Shown here: positions 19,438 through 27,896 of the stretch, in pieces
Numbering within the stretch: the stretch's first letter is position 1
Layout of the letters: each line of letters opens with the position of its first letter
Assembly (NCBI RefSeq): GCF_015594725.1
Contig: NZ_JADNRC010000014.1
Location: 1 to 64,000 of the forward strand
Reading direction: 5' to 3'
DNA length: 64,000 bases
DNA from: Flavobacterium sp. ALJ2
GTDB taxonomy: Bacteria > Bacteroidota > Bacteroidia > Flavobacteriales > Flavobacteriaceae
Program-made: the position numbers and the translations under genes
The notes under the pieces: model-generated
Databases searched by the model: none
What the model was told of the DNA's origin: nothing
Seen by the model: the letters and a program-made list of their open reading frames with translations, nothing else

Positions 19438-19827
19438 ATGAGAATTTTAACTCCTAGAAAAAAAGCACTTTACACATTATTACTACTAATTTCAGTATGT
19501 AACATTAATGCGCAAGATCAAAACATTACAGTAAATCAAGACCCGAAATTCGAACAACTATTAAACGAAAAACGGAAAATTAACGCGTCAATTAGCGTTA
19601 ATGACAGTTACAAAATCCAGATTTTTAGTGGTAAGAGTGACGAAGCTAAAAAAACTCTGATTGACTTTAAGCAAGAGTTCAAAGACATAGATGCCACCAT
19701 AATTTTTAACACTCCAAATTACAAAGTTATGGTTGGTAATTTCAAAAGTAGAATTGAAGCCGAGAAAAACTTAGTAGAAATAAAAAGGAGATACAAAAAT
19801 GTATTCCTCATCAAACCAAGTAAATAA
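19438..19827 (+). CDS. Exported SPOR-domain protein
   Basis: A 129-residue protein with a hydrophobic signal sequence (residues about 8-25, ending NINAQ) and a C-terminal SPOR domain: YKIQIFSGKSDEAKKT, then YKVMVGNFKSRIEAEKNLVEIKRRY. SPOR domains bind septal peptidoglycan lacking stem peptides, so a periplasmic or outer-membrane role linked to division or cell wall is expected. I chose the ATG at 19438 over the upstream TTG at 19417, because the latter lies inside the likely promoter box. The gene is monocistronic, with its own terminator. Confidence 0.88.
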   Translation: MRILTPRKKALYTLLLLISVCNINAQDQNITVNQDPKFEQLLNEKRKINASISVNDSYKIQIFSGKSDEAKKTLIDFKQEFKDIDATIIFNTPNYKVMVGNFKSRIEAEKNLVEIKRRYKNVFLIKPSK

Positions 19828-19862
19828 AAATATATTTTAAAAAAAATATACAATTATAAACA

Positions 19863-19890
19863 AAAGCCATCTGACATATCGGATGGCTTT
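19863..19890 (+). terminator. Intrinsic terminator of the SPOR gene
   Basis: Stem AAAGCCATC/GATGGCTTT (19863-19871 with 19882-19890), running straight into a T-run. It lies 36 bp after the stop. Confidence 0.85.
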
Positions 19891-21600
19891 TTCATTTATA
19901 AAAAACTCTTAAAAAAATATATTCACGCAGTTTTATTTCCGAATTAAAAATTTAAATCTGGATGCTTTATAGAACATTATCACAAAACATAGACGTTTTA
20001 AAAAAAAACAGAACTCATCCCAGCATCAAACTATAGAAAAATAAACAGTTAGTTTTAATAATTTATTACAAAAACAAAATAGCCAATTAACAAACCAAAA
20101 AAACACATAACAGAACCTAATTTCGCATTAATTATTTTTAATCTGATAACGATTATGTCCATAAAAAAAGTCCCCACGCTTTCTTTATACATTTATTGAA
20201 AACAACACATTATTGACTCCAAACCCTAGACATATAATAATCTGAAAAGTCATAAAAAAATTAAGTTCTACATCAAAACTGCATATTATACATCTTAAAT
20301 CCTGAATAAAGCATCATTTTATCTTTGACAAAATCAAAATAGTTAAGAGAATAAACATTTCCTAATGCTCAAAATTTTAAAAAAGTAACGAGAATACAAT
20401 CAAAAAAAGTACAACAAAAAAAAAAAAATTACTGCATTTAAGCAAGCATTGCTTGTTAATTTAAATACCGAAAAACCTCGTGGCTCACAAAAAATGAAGC
20501 TATATACAACTCATAACATCAAACAAAACAAATACAATTCCACTTCTTTTTACATATTTCACAACCAATACAAAAACCAAAAACTTTCTAAAAAAGGTAA
20601 TAATAGTATATTAATTAATCGAAAAAATATCCCCTTTTTACTCATCAATATTAATACGACTCAAAAACAATCATAATAACCTTAAAACGGAGAACAGATT
20701 GCTAACCGAAACAGAAACTTATCATTTAAATTATCCCTAGTGAAACAAAACGTCAGAAATACAAAAGAGAGTATCGAAAAACTCCCATACAAAACAAATT
20801 TATACATCAATCTATCCATTCTATAGCCCATAATATTCTCAAAAATACAAACTAAAATTAAGCCAATTCACTAGATCAGCTTTACAAATAAGACCTACAA
20901 AGAATTAATTATACAAAATACAATAGGCGATTACATCTTTTTATAAAGAAAAATGAATGCTCTCAAAGCTTCCAGAAAAACACCCAACAATTACTAAAGA
21001 ACAATTCTAACTTAGAAACAAAACCCAAACAGAATCAAGAGGCCAAAATAAAATTGAGATACTGCAACGTTTTTTGAATATGTTCAACGATAATAAATAG
21101 CACTGGAATTAGTCTTAGGCTTACAATATAAATTTTAACCTATATTAATTAACACATCATAAAAAGACATCAAATTTAAAAATCACATACACCACTTCAA
21201 TTGAGAAATCAACTCCTTATTCTACAAGAATACAAGCTCATTTTACACAATTACTCATCACATACCAAACAAAATTAAAACACATATTCAACACAGCACA
21301 AAGAATTAACTTAAAAAAACATATACAGAATTGACTGCAACCATAATTCCAACAATATCACTTTCAACATAAAACAAAAGAATCACACTAAATACTTATA
21401 TGCCCCCCCTTAATAGCAAAATCAGTACTGATAAATTAAAACAAACAACATTAACAAATCATTACTCAGTTAATTACCTCACGCAGTAATACAGCAAAAA
21501 AAGACCTCTAAATTGACCATGCGTTATAAGAGTTATTTAAAAAAAACATCTCTATCCACCACCTCTTTATTCTAAAAAAAATTTCAGTAGCAAACAAAAA
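19891..21600. other. 1.7-kb gene-free, A-rich strand-skewed region
   Basis: No credible coding sequence exists on either strand; the only longer frame (20449-20676 plus) has low-complexity Lys/Asn/Gln composition without a ribosome site. The plus strand is visibly very rich in A, with more C than G, throughout (many A-runs, e.g. 20421-20432). The block lies between two convergent genes, each closed by its own terminator, so neither side should transcribe it. I saw no tandem or CRISPR-like repeats, tRNA or rRNA. A short hairpin (AAGCAAGC...GCTTG) sits near 20440-20456. Confidence 0.6.
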
Positions 21601-21622
21601 AAATCCCGACAAGTCGGGATTT
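21601..21622 (-). terminator. Intrinsic terminator after infB
   Basis: Perfect 10-bp stem AAATCCCGAC/GTCGGGATTT with a 2-nt loop. On the minus strand an 8-T run follows. It closes the rimP-nusA-infB operon. Confidence 0.92.
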
Positions 21623-21644
21623 TTAATTTGAATTCTATAAATTC

Positions 21645-24521
21645 TTATTTCAATTTCTTTTTGATTGCTACTTCGTGGTAAGCTTCTATTACATCACGCT
21701 CTTCGATATCATTAAAGTTTTTAATTTGAATACCACAATCGTATCCTTTACTAACCTCTTTAACATCGTCTTTGAAACGTTTTAATGCTAATAACTCTCC
21801 AGCAAACACAACAACACCATCTCTGATAACTCTAATTTTAGCGTTTCTTGCTATTTTACCATCCATTACCATACATCCTGCAATAGATCCAACTTTAGAA
21901 ATTTTGAATATCTCTCTAATTTCTGCAGTACCAAGAATTTCTTCTTTCATCTCTGGAGCTAACATTCCTTCCATTGCATCTTTCAAATCATCGATAGCTG
22001 CATAAATAATAGAATAGTAACGGATATCAATTTCTTCTTTATCTGCTAACTGTCTTGCATTACCTGCTGGACGAACATTAAATCCGATAATAATCGCATC
22101 TGATGCAGAAGCTAACATAACGTCTGTTTCTGTAATCGCTCCAACCCCTTTATGGATAATATTAATTTGAATTTCTTCAGTAGACAATTTAGAGAACGAA
22201 TCAGATAATGCTTCTACAGAACCATCCACATCTCCTTTAAGAATCACGTTCAATTCTTTAAATTGACCAAGAGCAATACGACGTCCAATTTCATCTAACG
22301 TAATATGTCTTTGTGTACGTACTGATTGTTCACGCATTAATTGAGAACGTTTTGAAGCAATTTGTTTCGCTTCTTTTTCATCTGCGAATACATTAAACTT
22401 ATCTCCTGCAGTTGCTGCACCATCCAAACCTAAAACAGACACTGGAGTTGACGGACCTGCTTCTAGAATAGTATGTCCCCTTTCATCATGCATGGCTTTA
22501 ATTTTACCATGATGTTTTCCAGCCAACATATAATCTCCAATTTTAAGTGTTCCGTGTTGAACTAAGATAGTCGAAACATATCCTTTTCCTTTATCTAAGA
22601 AAGCTTCAACGACAGTTCCTTGCGCTTGCTTATTTGGGTTTGATTTTAAATCTAAAATCTCAGCCTCTAACAATACTTTTTCCAACAACTCTTTAACTCC
22701 TAATCCCGTTTTTGCAGAAATATCATGTGATTGAATTTTTCCTCCCCAATCCTCAACAAGTAAATTCATACTTGCTAATTTTTCTTTTATTTTCTCAGGG
22801 TTAGCATTTGGCTTATCAACCTTATTGATTGCAAATATAATTGGCACTCCAGCTGCTTGCGCATGGCTAATTGCCTCTTTTGTTTGTGGCATGATATCAT
22901 CATCCGATGCAATTACAATAATAGCAACATCCGTAACTTGAGCTCCACGTGCACGCATCGCTGTAAACGCCTCGTGACCTGGTGTATCTAAAAATGCAAT
23001 TTTTTGACCATTATCTAATGTTACTCCGTATGCTCCAATGTGCTGTGTAATACCTCCAGACTCTCCAGCAATAACATTCTCTTTACGGATATAATCCAGT
23101 AAAGATGTTTTACCATGATCGACGTGACCCATTACCGTTACAATTGGCGCTCTAACTACTAAGTCTTCTTCTCTATCTTCAACTACTTCAATAGCCTCTT
23201 CGATATCTACAGTAATAAACTCAACTTCATAACCAAACTCATCGGCTACAATAGTTAATGTTTCTGCATCAAGACGCTGGTTCATGGTAACCATGATTCC
23301 AAGTGACATACAAGTACCGATAACTTTAGTAATTGGCACATCCATCATGATAGCAATTTCACCCACAGTAACAAACTCAGTAACCTTAATAGTTTTACTT
23401 CCTTCGTCTAGAGCTCTTTGTTCTTCATCAGATTTCTGACGGTGCGTATCTCTTTTATCTCTACGGTATTTGGCAGCTTTTGATTTACCACCTTTACCTT
23501 GTAGTTTTTCAAGCGTCTCTCTAATTTGGTTTTTCACTTCCTCTTCAGTAGGCTCAACCTTAGCTACAATTGCAGGACGATTTCCTTTTACAAAACCAGG
23601 TCTTGAACTTCTGTTAGCGTTAAATCCTCCTCCAGCTCCTCCTGTATTAGGAGTAATTTTATTAGGATTTGGGGTTCCTGGTGGCACAGCCGGTCTAGGC
23701 GCACCTGGTTTAGGAGCAATTCTTTTACGCTTATTTTTGTTAGCGTTATTTGCAGCTGCTCCTGGAGCTCCTGGTTTATTAGGAGTTATCTTTGGATCTT
23801 CTTTTTTCTTTTTAGGTTTATTAAATTGAGATAAATCAATTGTTTGACCTGTAAGTGTAGTTCCAGATAATTTTTGATATTGTGTCGTTATAGATTCTTC
23901 AACAGGAGGCGTTACTACTGCAGGTTCTGTTTTTACAACAGGCACTTTTTCTGCAGAAACCTCTACTACTGGCTTAACTTCTTTTTTCTCTACAACAAGT
24001 TTCTCTTCTTTTTTATCAGTAACAGCAACTGGTGGTTGTACAGATTGAACTACCTCTTTTTGAGCAGGTTTTTCTTCTTTTACAACTTCCTTAGGTGTTT
24101 CAACTTTTTCTGGCTCTGCTACTGAAGGAGTGTTTCGAATAATTGCAGGTTTTTTTGGATTTAGATTTATTTTACCTACTTGAACAGGAGCTGTTACAAC
24201 AGCTCTCGCTTTTATAACCTCTTGTTGTTTTTGGCGCTCTTCGTCTTGTTTGCGTTTGTCTTCGATTTCTTTTTCGCGTTCTACACGCAATGCTTCTTTC
24301 TCTTTTCTTTTTTCCTCACCAACTTCTTTAGAAGCCTCCTTATTTCCCTTATCGCCCGCAAATTGGCTTTGTAGGATATTAAATTCGTGATTAGAAATTT
24401 TTGCGTTTGGATTTGCGTCAATAGCAATTCCCTTATCTTTTAGATAATCCACAGCTCTTTCTAATGAAATATTTAATTCCCTTAAAACCTTGTTTATTCT
24501 TATTACTCTCTCTTCAGACAT
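21645..24521 (-). CDS. infB: Translation initiation factor IF-2
   Basis: A 958-residue GTPase that brings fMet-tRNA to the 30S subunit. It has an N-terminal IF2_N module ([20 protein letters not shown]), a long low-complexity linker of Lys/Glu/Val/Pro (residues about 70-340), a second IF2_N-like module, and then the G domain with [31 protein letters not shown] and NKVD, followed by domains II-IV. The long charged and Pro/Gly-rich linker is common in Bacteroidota IF-2. It is the last gene of the rimP-nusA-infB cluster, 47 bp after nusA. Confidence 0.97.
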   Translation of the reverse strand: MSEERVIRINKVLRELNISLERAVDYLKDKGIAIDANPNAKISNHEFNILQSQFAGDKGNKEASKEVGEEKRKEKEALRVEREKEIEDKRKQDEERQKQQEVIKARAVVTAPVQVGKINLNPKKPAIIRNTPSVAEPEKVETPKEVVKEEKPAQKEVVQSVQPPVAVTDKKEEKLVVEKKEVKPVVEVSAEKVPVVKTEPAVVTPPVEESITTQYQKLSGTTLTGQTIDLSQFNKPKKKKEDPKITPNKPGAPGAAANNANKNKRKRIAPKPGAPRPAVPPGTPNPNKITPNTGGAGGGFNANRSSRPGFVKGNRPAIVAKVEPTEEEVKNQIRETLEKLQGKGGKSKAAKYRRDKRDTHRQKSDEEQRALDEGSKTIKVTEFVTVGEIAIMMDVPITKVIGTCMSLGIMVTMNQRLDAETLTIVADEFGYEVEFITVDIEEAIEVVEDREEDLVVRAPIVTVMGHVDHGKTSLLDYIRKENVIAGESGGITQHIGAYGVTLDNGQKIAFLDTPGHEAFTAMRARGAQVTDVAIIVIASDDDIMPQTKEAISHAQAAGVPIIFAINKVDKPNANPEKIKEKLASMNLLVEDWGGKIQSHDISAKTGLGVKELLEKVLLEAEILDLKSNPNKQAQGTVVEAFLDKGKGYVSTILVQHGTLKIGDYMLAGKHHGKIKAMHDERGHTILEAGPSTPVSVLGLDGAATAGDKFNVFADEKEAKQIASKRSQLMREQSVRTQRHITLDEIGRRIALGQFKELNVILKGDVDGSVEALSDSFSKLSTEEIQINIIHKGVGAITETDVMLASASDAIIIGFNVRPAGNARQLADKEEIDIRYYSIIYAAIDDLKDAMEGMLAPEMKEEILGTAEIREIFKISKVGSIAGCMVMDGKIARNAKIRVIRDGVVVFAGELLALKRFKDDVKEVSKGYDCGIQIKNFNDIEERDVIEAYHEVAIKKKLK

Positions 24522-24568
24522 AAAACCTTTTTATTATTACCTATTCGTTGTGTTGCGAGAAAGATAGC

Positions 24569-25816
24569 TTAACTATCAAACTCTTCTTTTAGTATACGGA
24601 TTACATCTAGAATTGTTTCCTCTTCTAAATCTGTACGTCTTACTAAATCTTCTACTTCTTGTTTTAAAATACTCTTTGCAGTATCCAATCCTATTTTAGC
24701 AAACTCTTCGATAACCCATCCTTCGATTTCATCAGAGAACTCTGTTAATTCGACATCATCGTCTTCACCGCTTGCTACATCTCCTTCTCTAATAACATCA
24801 AGCTCATAGCCTGTTAATTGGCCTGCTAGTTTAATGTTATGACCACCTCTACCGATAGCTTTAGAAACTTCCTCTAATTTCAAGAAAACTTCGGCTCTTT
24901 TAGTTTCTTCATTAATTTTAATTGAAGAAACTTTTGCAGGACTTAAAGCCCTTGTAATATATAATTGAATGTTACTCGTGTAATTAATAACATCTATATT
25001 TTCATTTCCTAACTCACGTACAATTCCATGAATACGAGAACCTTTCATACCAACACAAGCTCCAACAGGATCAATTCTATCATCATAAGAATCTACCGCT
25101 ACTTTTGCTTTCTCTCCTGGTATTCTAACTACATTTTTAACTGTAATTAATCCGTCGAATACTTCTGGAATTTCTTGTTCAAATAATTTCTCTAAAAACT
25201 TCTCTGAAGTTCTAGACATAATAATTTGTGGTTTATTCCCTTTTAATTCAACGCTTTCAATAATTCCTCGAACGTTATCTCCTTTACGGAAAAAGTCTGA
25301 TGGAATTTGTTTTTCTTTTGGCAATACAATTTCATTTCCTTCATCATCCACCAAAATTACAACTCTTGGACGAACATGGTGCACTTCGGCTGTATAAATA
25401 TCCCCAATAATATCTTTAAATTGCTTATAAAGATTTGTATTATCGTGTTCATGTATTTTAGAAATCAAATTTTGGCGTAAAGCTAAAATAGCTCTTCTAC
25501 CTAAATCGATTAATTTTACTTCTTCAGAAACTTCTTCTCCAATTTCAAAATCCGCTTCAATTCTTCTTGCTTCTGTCAAAGTAATCTCCTCATTTTCAAA
25601 ATCAAGATCTTCGTCAGCAACGATTACTCTCCTTCTCCAAATCTCCATATCTCCCTTATCAGGATTTATGATGATGTCAAAATTATCATCTGAACCGTAT
25701 TTTTTCTTCAATGCATTTCTAAATACATCTTCTAAGATTGCCATAAGCGTTACACGATCAATAAGTTTATCATCTTTAAACTCTGAGAATGAATCGATTA
25801 ATGCTAAATTTTCCAT
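24569..25816 (-). CDS. nusA: Transcription termination/antitermination factor NusA
   Basis: A 415-residue RNA polymerase-binding factor with an N-terminal NusA domain (residues 1-130), an S1 domain (around 135-200, GDNVRGIIESVELKGNKPQIIMSR) and two KH domains (RIDPVGACVGMKGSRIHGIVRELGNE and KAIGRGGHNIKLAGQLTGYELDV). The short acidic C-terminus lacks the extended repeats of the E. coli protein. It lies 13 bp after rimP and before infB, the usual conserved order. Confidence 0.97.
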   Translation of the reverse strand: MENLALIDSFSEFKDDKLIDRVTLMAILEDVFRNALKKKYGSDDNFDIIINPDKGDMEIWRRRVIVADEDLDFENEEITLTEARRIEADFEIGEEVSEEVKLIDLGRRAILALRQNLISKIHEHDNTNLYKQFKDIIGDIYTAEVHHVRPRVVILVDDEGNEIVLPKEKQIPSDFFRKGDNVRGIIESVELKGNKPQIIMSRTSEKFLEKLFEQEIPEVFDGLITVKNVVRIPGEKAKVAVDSYDDRIDPVGACVGMKGSRIHGIVRELGNENIDVINYTSNIQLYITRALSPAKVSSIKINEETKRAEVFLKLEEVSKAIGRGGHNIKLAGQLTGYELDVIREGDVASGEDDDVELTEFSDEIEGWVIEEFAKIGLDTAKSILKQEVEDLVRRTDLEEETILDVIRILKEEFDS

Positions 25817-25829
25817 GCGAATTCTTTAA

Positions 25830-26294
25830 TTAAAATGTTACTGTAACAATTGCCTCTTTAATTTCTGTATAAGGTATTTGCTGCTCTTTTTGAACTGTTT
25901 CTTTTCCTTTTCCTAATTTCTTAGGTTCCCTTGCTTCCCAAGACAAAATTATGAAATCTTCATTAGCATCAACCAATTCAGCCTCAATTTTTTCTCCATT
26001 AGTACTTACTATCAATGTTCTACCAATGTTTTTCTTGTATTGTCTAACCATTTTTAATGGAGATCCAACTCCTACCGAAGCAACTTCCAAAGAAAAATCT
26101 TGTTCTTCTCTGTCCAAATTATTCTCGATAGCGCGACTAACATCAATACAGTCTTGCAAGAGCACACCATTATCTCCATCCAAAGATACAATTATCTTGA
26201 AAGCATCAGTAATGGTTAAGTCTATTAAAAAAATTGATGGTTTTTCTACGAGACCCTCAGCTATTAATACGTTTACTTTTTCTTTAAATGTCAT
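25830..26294 (-). CDS. rimP: Ribosome maturation factor RimP
   Basis: A 154-residue 30S assembly factor with the typical order: N-terminal alpha/beta domain ([33 protein letters not shown]) and C-terminal SH3-like domain ([36 protein letters not shown]). I chose the ATG at 26294 (MTFKEKVN). An in-frame ATG at 26330 would add 12 residues, but their codons coincide with a perfect hairpin followed by a T-run, which looks like a regulatory leader and not coding sequence. It starts the rimP-nusA-infB operon. Confidence 0.93.
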   Translation of the reverse strand: MTFKEKVNVLIAEGLVEKPSIFLIDLTITDAFKIIVSLDGDNGVLLQDCIDVSRAIENNLDREEQDFSLEVASVGVGSPLKMVRQYKKNIGRTLIVSTNGEKIEAELVDANEDFIILSWEAREPKKLGKGKETVQKEQQIPYTEIKEAIVTVTF

Positions 26295-26302
26295 ACTTTT
26301 AT

Positions 26303-26328
26303 AAAAAGAGGGGACATTTAGTCCCCTC
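26303..26328 (-). promoter_or_regulatory. Terminator-like hairpin in the rimP leader (possible attenuator)
   Basis: Perfect 8-bp GC-rich stem GAGGGGAC/GTCCCCTC (26308-26315 with 26321-26328), 5-nt loop. Read on the minus strand it is followed by T5 (26307-26303), only 8 bp before the rimP ATG. It lies inside the transcribed leader if transcription starts at the promoter at 26357-26383. Confidence 0.55.
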
Positions 26329-26356
26329 ATTATTTAGGTTTTAATAAATAACGGTG

Positions 26357-26383
26357 CAAATATAGTGTTTTTTTACAAATCAA
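26357..26383 (-). promoter_or_regulatory. Candidate promoter of rimP-nusA-infB
   Basis: Minus strand: TTG (26383-26381), 16-bp spacer, TATATTTG (26364-26357), a match to the Bacteroidota consensus. The leader to rimP would be about 55 nt. Confidence 0.55.
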
Positions 26384-26393
26384 AATAAATTGA

Positions 26394-26420
26394 TTGCTCT
26401 AAAAATATTTCTTATCTTTA
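26394..26420 (+). promoter_or_regulatory. Candidate promoter of the universal stress gene
   Basis: TTG (26394-26396), 16-bp spacer, TATCTTTA (26413-26420), a near match to TAnnTTTG. It faces away from the rimP promoter, so the two genes share a divergent control region. Confidence 0.35.
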
Positions 26421-26470
26421 TATAAGCACCAAAATAACCGATTTTTCATGTAATTTAACACCTAAAAATT

Positions 26471-27295
26471 ATGAAACGTATATTAGTTCCCACCGATTTT
26501 TCCGAACATGCAGAAGACGCATTAAAAGTCGCAGCCCAAATCGCAAAAAAGAATAACGCTGAAATAATCATACTACACATATTAGAATTACCTAGCCAAA
26601 TGAGCGATGCCATTACTGGCGGAATTAGCATCCCAGAGACCATGCTTTTTATAAAAAAAGCAAACGAAATGCTTACTAAAATCACCGAGAGAGCCTATCT
26701 AGATGGACTTACAATAATCGAGATGACAAAACTCGACAAACCGGCAGAAGGAATTGCAAAAGTAAGTAATGAGCATGAAATTGATCTAATTATAATGGGG
26801 TCACATGGCACTTCTGGACTTGAAGAATTAATCATAGGATCGAACACAGAAAAAGTAGTTCGCCATTCTGAAATTCCTGTTTTAGTAATAAAAAAACCTA
26901 TGAATGGATTTAAAACTACAAATTTTGTTTTCGCTTCAGATTTTTCAAAAGAAATCGAAAAACCTTTTAAAAAACTGATAGAATTTGCAAAAATGTTTGA
27001 TTCTAAATTGCATTTAGTCATGATTTGCACTCCAAATAGTTTTAAACCGACTCATGTCGCCAAAAAAATAATGACTGATTTCATCGCTCCTTTTAATCTC
27101 AATAATTATTCAACTCATATTTACAACGATACCAATATTGAAAATGGAATTATTAATTTTTCTAATAGTATTAATGCAGATTTAATAGGTATGTGTACAC
27201 ATGGAAGAACTGGATTTTCTCACTTTTTTAACGGAAGCATTAGCGAAGACATAGTAAATCACGCTGTAAAACCAATAATAACTTTTAAAATATAA
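26471..27295 (+). CDS. Tandem-domain universal stress protein
   Basis: A 274-residue protein with two UspA domains (about residues 1-140 and 150-274). The first begins MKRILVPTDFSEHAEDAL and ends with a nucleotide-binding signature GSHGTSGLEELIIGSNTEKV. The second ends with CTHGRTGFSHFFNGSISEDIV, again with the G-x2-G...GS pattern, so both domains may bind ATP. The cytoplasmic stress role is family knowledge; the exact signal is unknown. The gene is alone on the plus strand, divergent from rimP. Confidence 0.92.
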   Translation: MKRILVPTDFSEHAEDALKVAAQIAKKNNAEIIILHILELPSQMSDAITGGISIPETMLFIKKANEMLTKITERAYLDGLTIIEMTKLDKPAEGIAKVSNEHEIDLIIMGSHGTSGLEELIIGSNTEKVVRHSEIPVLVIKKPMNGFKTTNFVFASDFSKEIEKPFKKLIEFAKMFDSKLHLVMICTPNSFKPTHVAKKIMTDFIAPFNLNNYSTHIYNDTNIENGIINFSNSINADLIGMCTHGRTGFSHFFNGSISEDIVNHAVKPIITFKI

Positions 27296-27372
27296 GCACA
27301 TGATAATAACGATTATACTAAAAAATGATTCACAAAAAAAGCGATAAAAAACTCTAAATTTATTGCATAAAA

Positions 27373-27396
27373 AAAGCCTCTCATTTGAGAGGCTTT
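27373..27396 (-). terminator. Terminator of tRNA-Gln copy 1
   Basis: 11-bp stem AAAGCCTCTCA/TGAGAGGCTTT (27373-27383 with 27386-27396) with T-runs on both strands, 4 bp past the tRNA. It may also stop transcripts from the upstream stress gene. Confidence 0.85.
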
Positions 27397-27400
27397 TATG

Positions 27401-27471
27401 TTGGTCTACAAGGACTCGAACCTTGAAAGACTGCACCAAAAACAGTTGTGTTACCATTACACCATAGACCA
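27401..27471 (-). tRNA. tRNA-Gln (anticodon TTG), copy 1
   Basis: A 71-nt minus-strand cloverleaf: acceptor stem TGGTCTA/TAGACCA plus discriminator A; D-arm in TGTAATGGTAACAC; anticodon stem ACTGT/GCAGT with loop TTTTGGT giving anticodon TTG; T-arm with GGTTCGAGTCC. CCA is not encoded. Identical to copy 2, 180 bp away. Confidence 0.96.
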
Positions 27472-27491
27472 GCAGTGCTGTTAAGCGAGTG

Positions 27492-27521
27492 CAAATTTAT
27501 AACTTTATTTGATTTAAACAA
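27492..27521 (-). promoter_or_regulatory. Promoter of tRNA-Gln copy 1
   Basis: TTG (27521-27519), 19-bp spacer, TAAATTTG (27499-27492): an exact Bacteroidota consensus promoter about 20 bp before the tRNA. Confidence 0.75.
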
Positions 27522-27550
27522 ATTTTTTAAGCATAACTTTATTGCATAAA

Positions 27551-27577
27551 AAAAGCCTCTCAAATTGAGAGGCTTTT
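27551..27577 (-). terminator. Terminator of tRNA-Gln copy 2
   Basis: 13-bp stem (27551-27563 with 27565-27577, AAAAGCCTCTCAA) followed by T-run on the minus strand. It is the counterpart of the copy 1 hairpin, with a small change in the loop. Confidence 0.85.
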
Positions 27578-27580
27578 ATG

Positions 27581-27651
27581 TTGGTCTACAAGGACTCGAA
27601 CCTTGAAAGACTGCACCAAAAACAGTTGTGTTACCATTACACCATAGACCA
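27581..27651 (-). tRNA. tRNA-Gln (anticodon TTG), copy 2
   Basis: Identical 71-nt sequence to the tRNA-Gln at 27401-27471, same strand, 180 bp upstream in transcription order. It has the same acceptor, anticodon TTG and T-arm. Confidence 0.96.
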
Positions 27652-27671
27652 GCAGTGCCGTTAAGCGAGTG

Positions 27672-27701
27672 CAAATTTAAAGCTTTTTTTAGTTTGTACA
27701 A
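27672..27701 (-). promoter_or_regulatory. Promoter of tRNA-Gln copy 2
   Basis: TTG (27701-27699), 19-bp spacer, TAAATTTG (27679-27672). The -7 box and start region are shared with copy 1, but the spacer sequence differs. Confidence 0.75.
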
Positions 27702-27896
27702 GCATTTTGAGTAAAAATTTTAAAAAAAAATGCTTTTTTCTCCAAACAAACTCAACGACAATACGAAACCAATTCATACACAACAAATTACCCTAACCAA
27801 TTACTTTTATAGAAAAATTTGTTAATGCTGGTTTGATTACACAAAAAAACATTTTCTTTGTAAGATTAAATAAGGACAAATTTTTAACACCTAAAT

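Noticed and set aside
20270..20310. Sequence with some likeness to an E. coli dif site (GCATATTATAC...TTAAAT)
   Set aside because: It is about 3 bp shorter than a 28-bp dif and AT-rich DNA gives such matches by chance. I do not know the dif consensus of this genus well enough to support it.
20449..20676. 75-residue frame in the gene-free block
   Set aside because: Low-complexity Lys/Asn/Gln composition caused by A-rich DNA, no ribosome site, no signal or domain, no support from context.
23470..24125. Plus-strand frames opposite infB with hydrophobic or Tyr/Phe-rich translation
   Set aside because: Antisense of the Lys/Glu/Pro-rich IF-2 linker; no start signals.
27182..27457. Minus-strand frame across the end of the stress gene and tRNA
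   Set aside because: It overlaps a terminator and a tRNA gene, so it cannot be coding.
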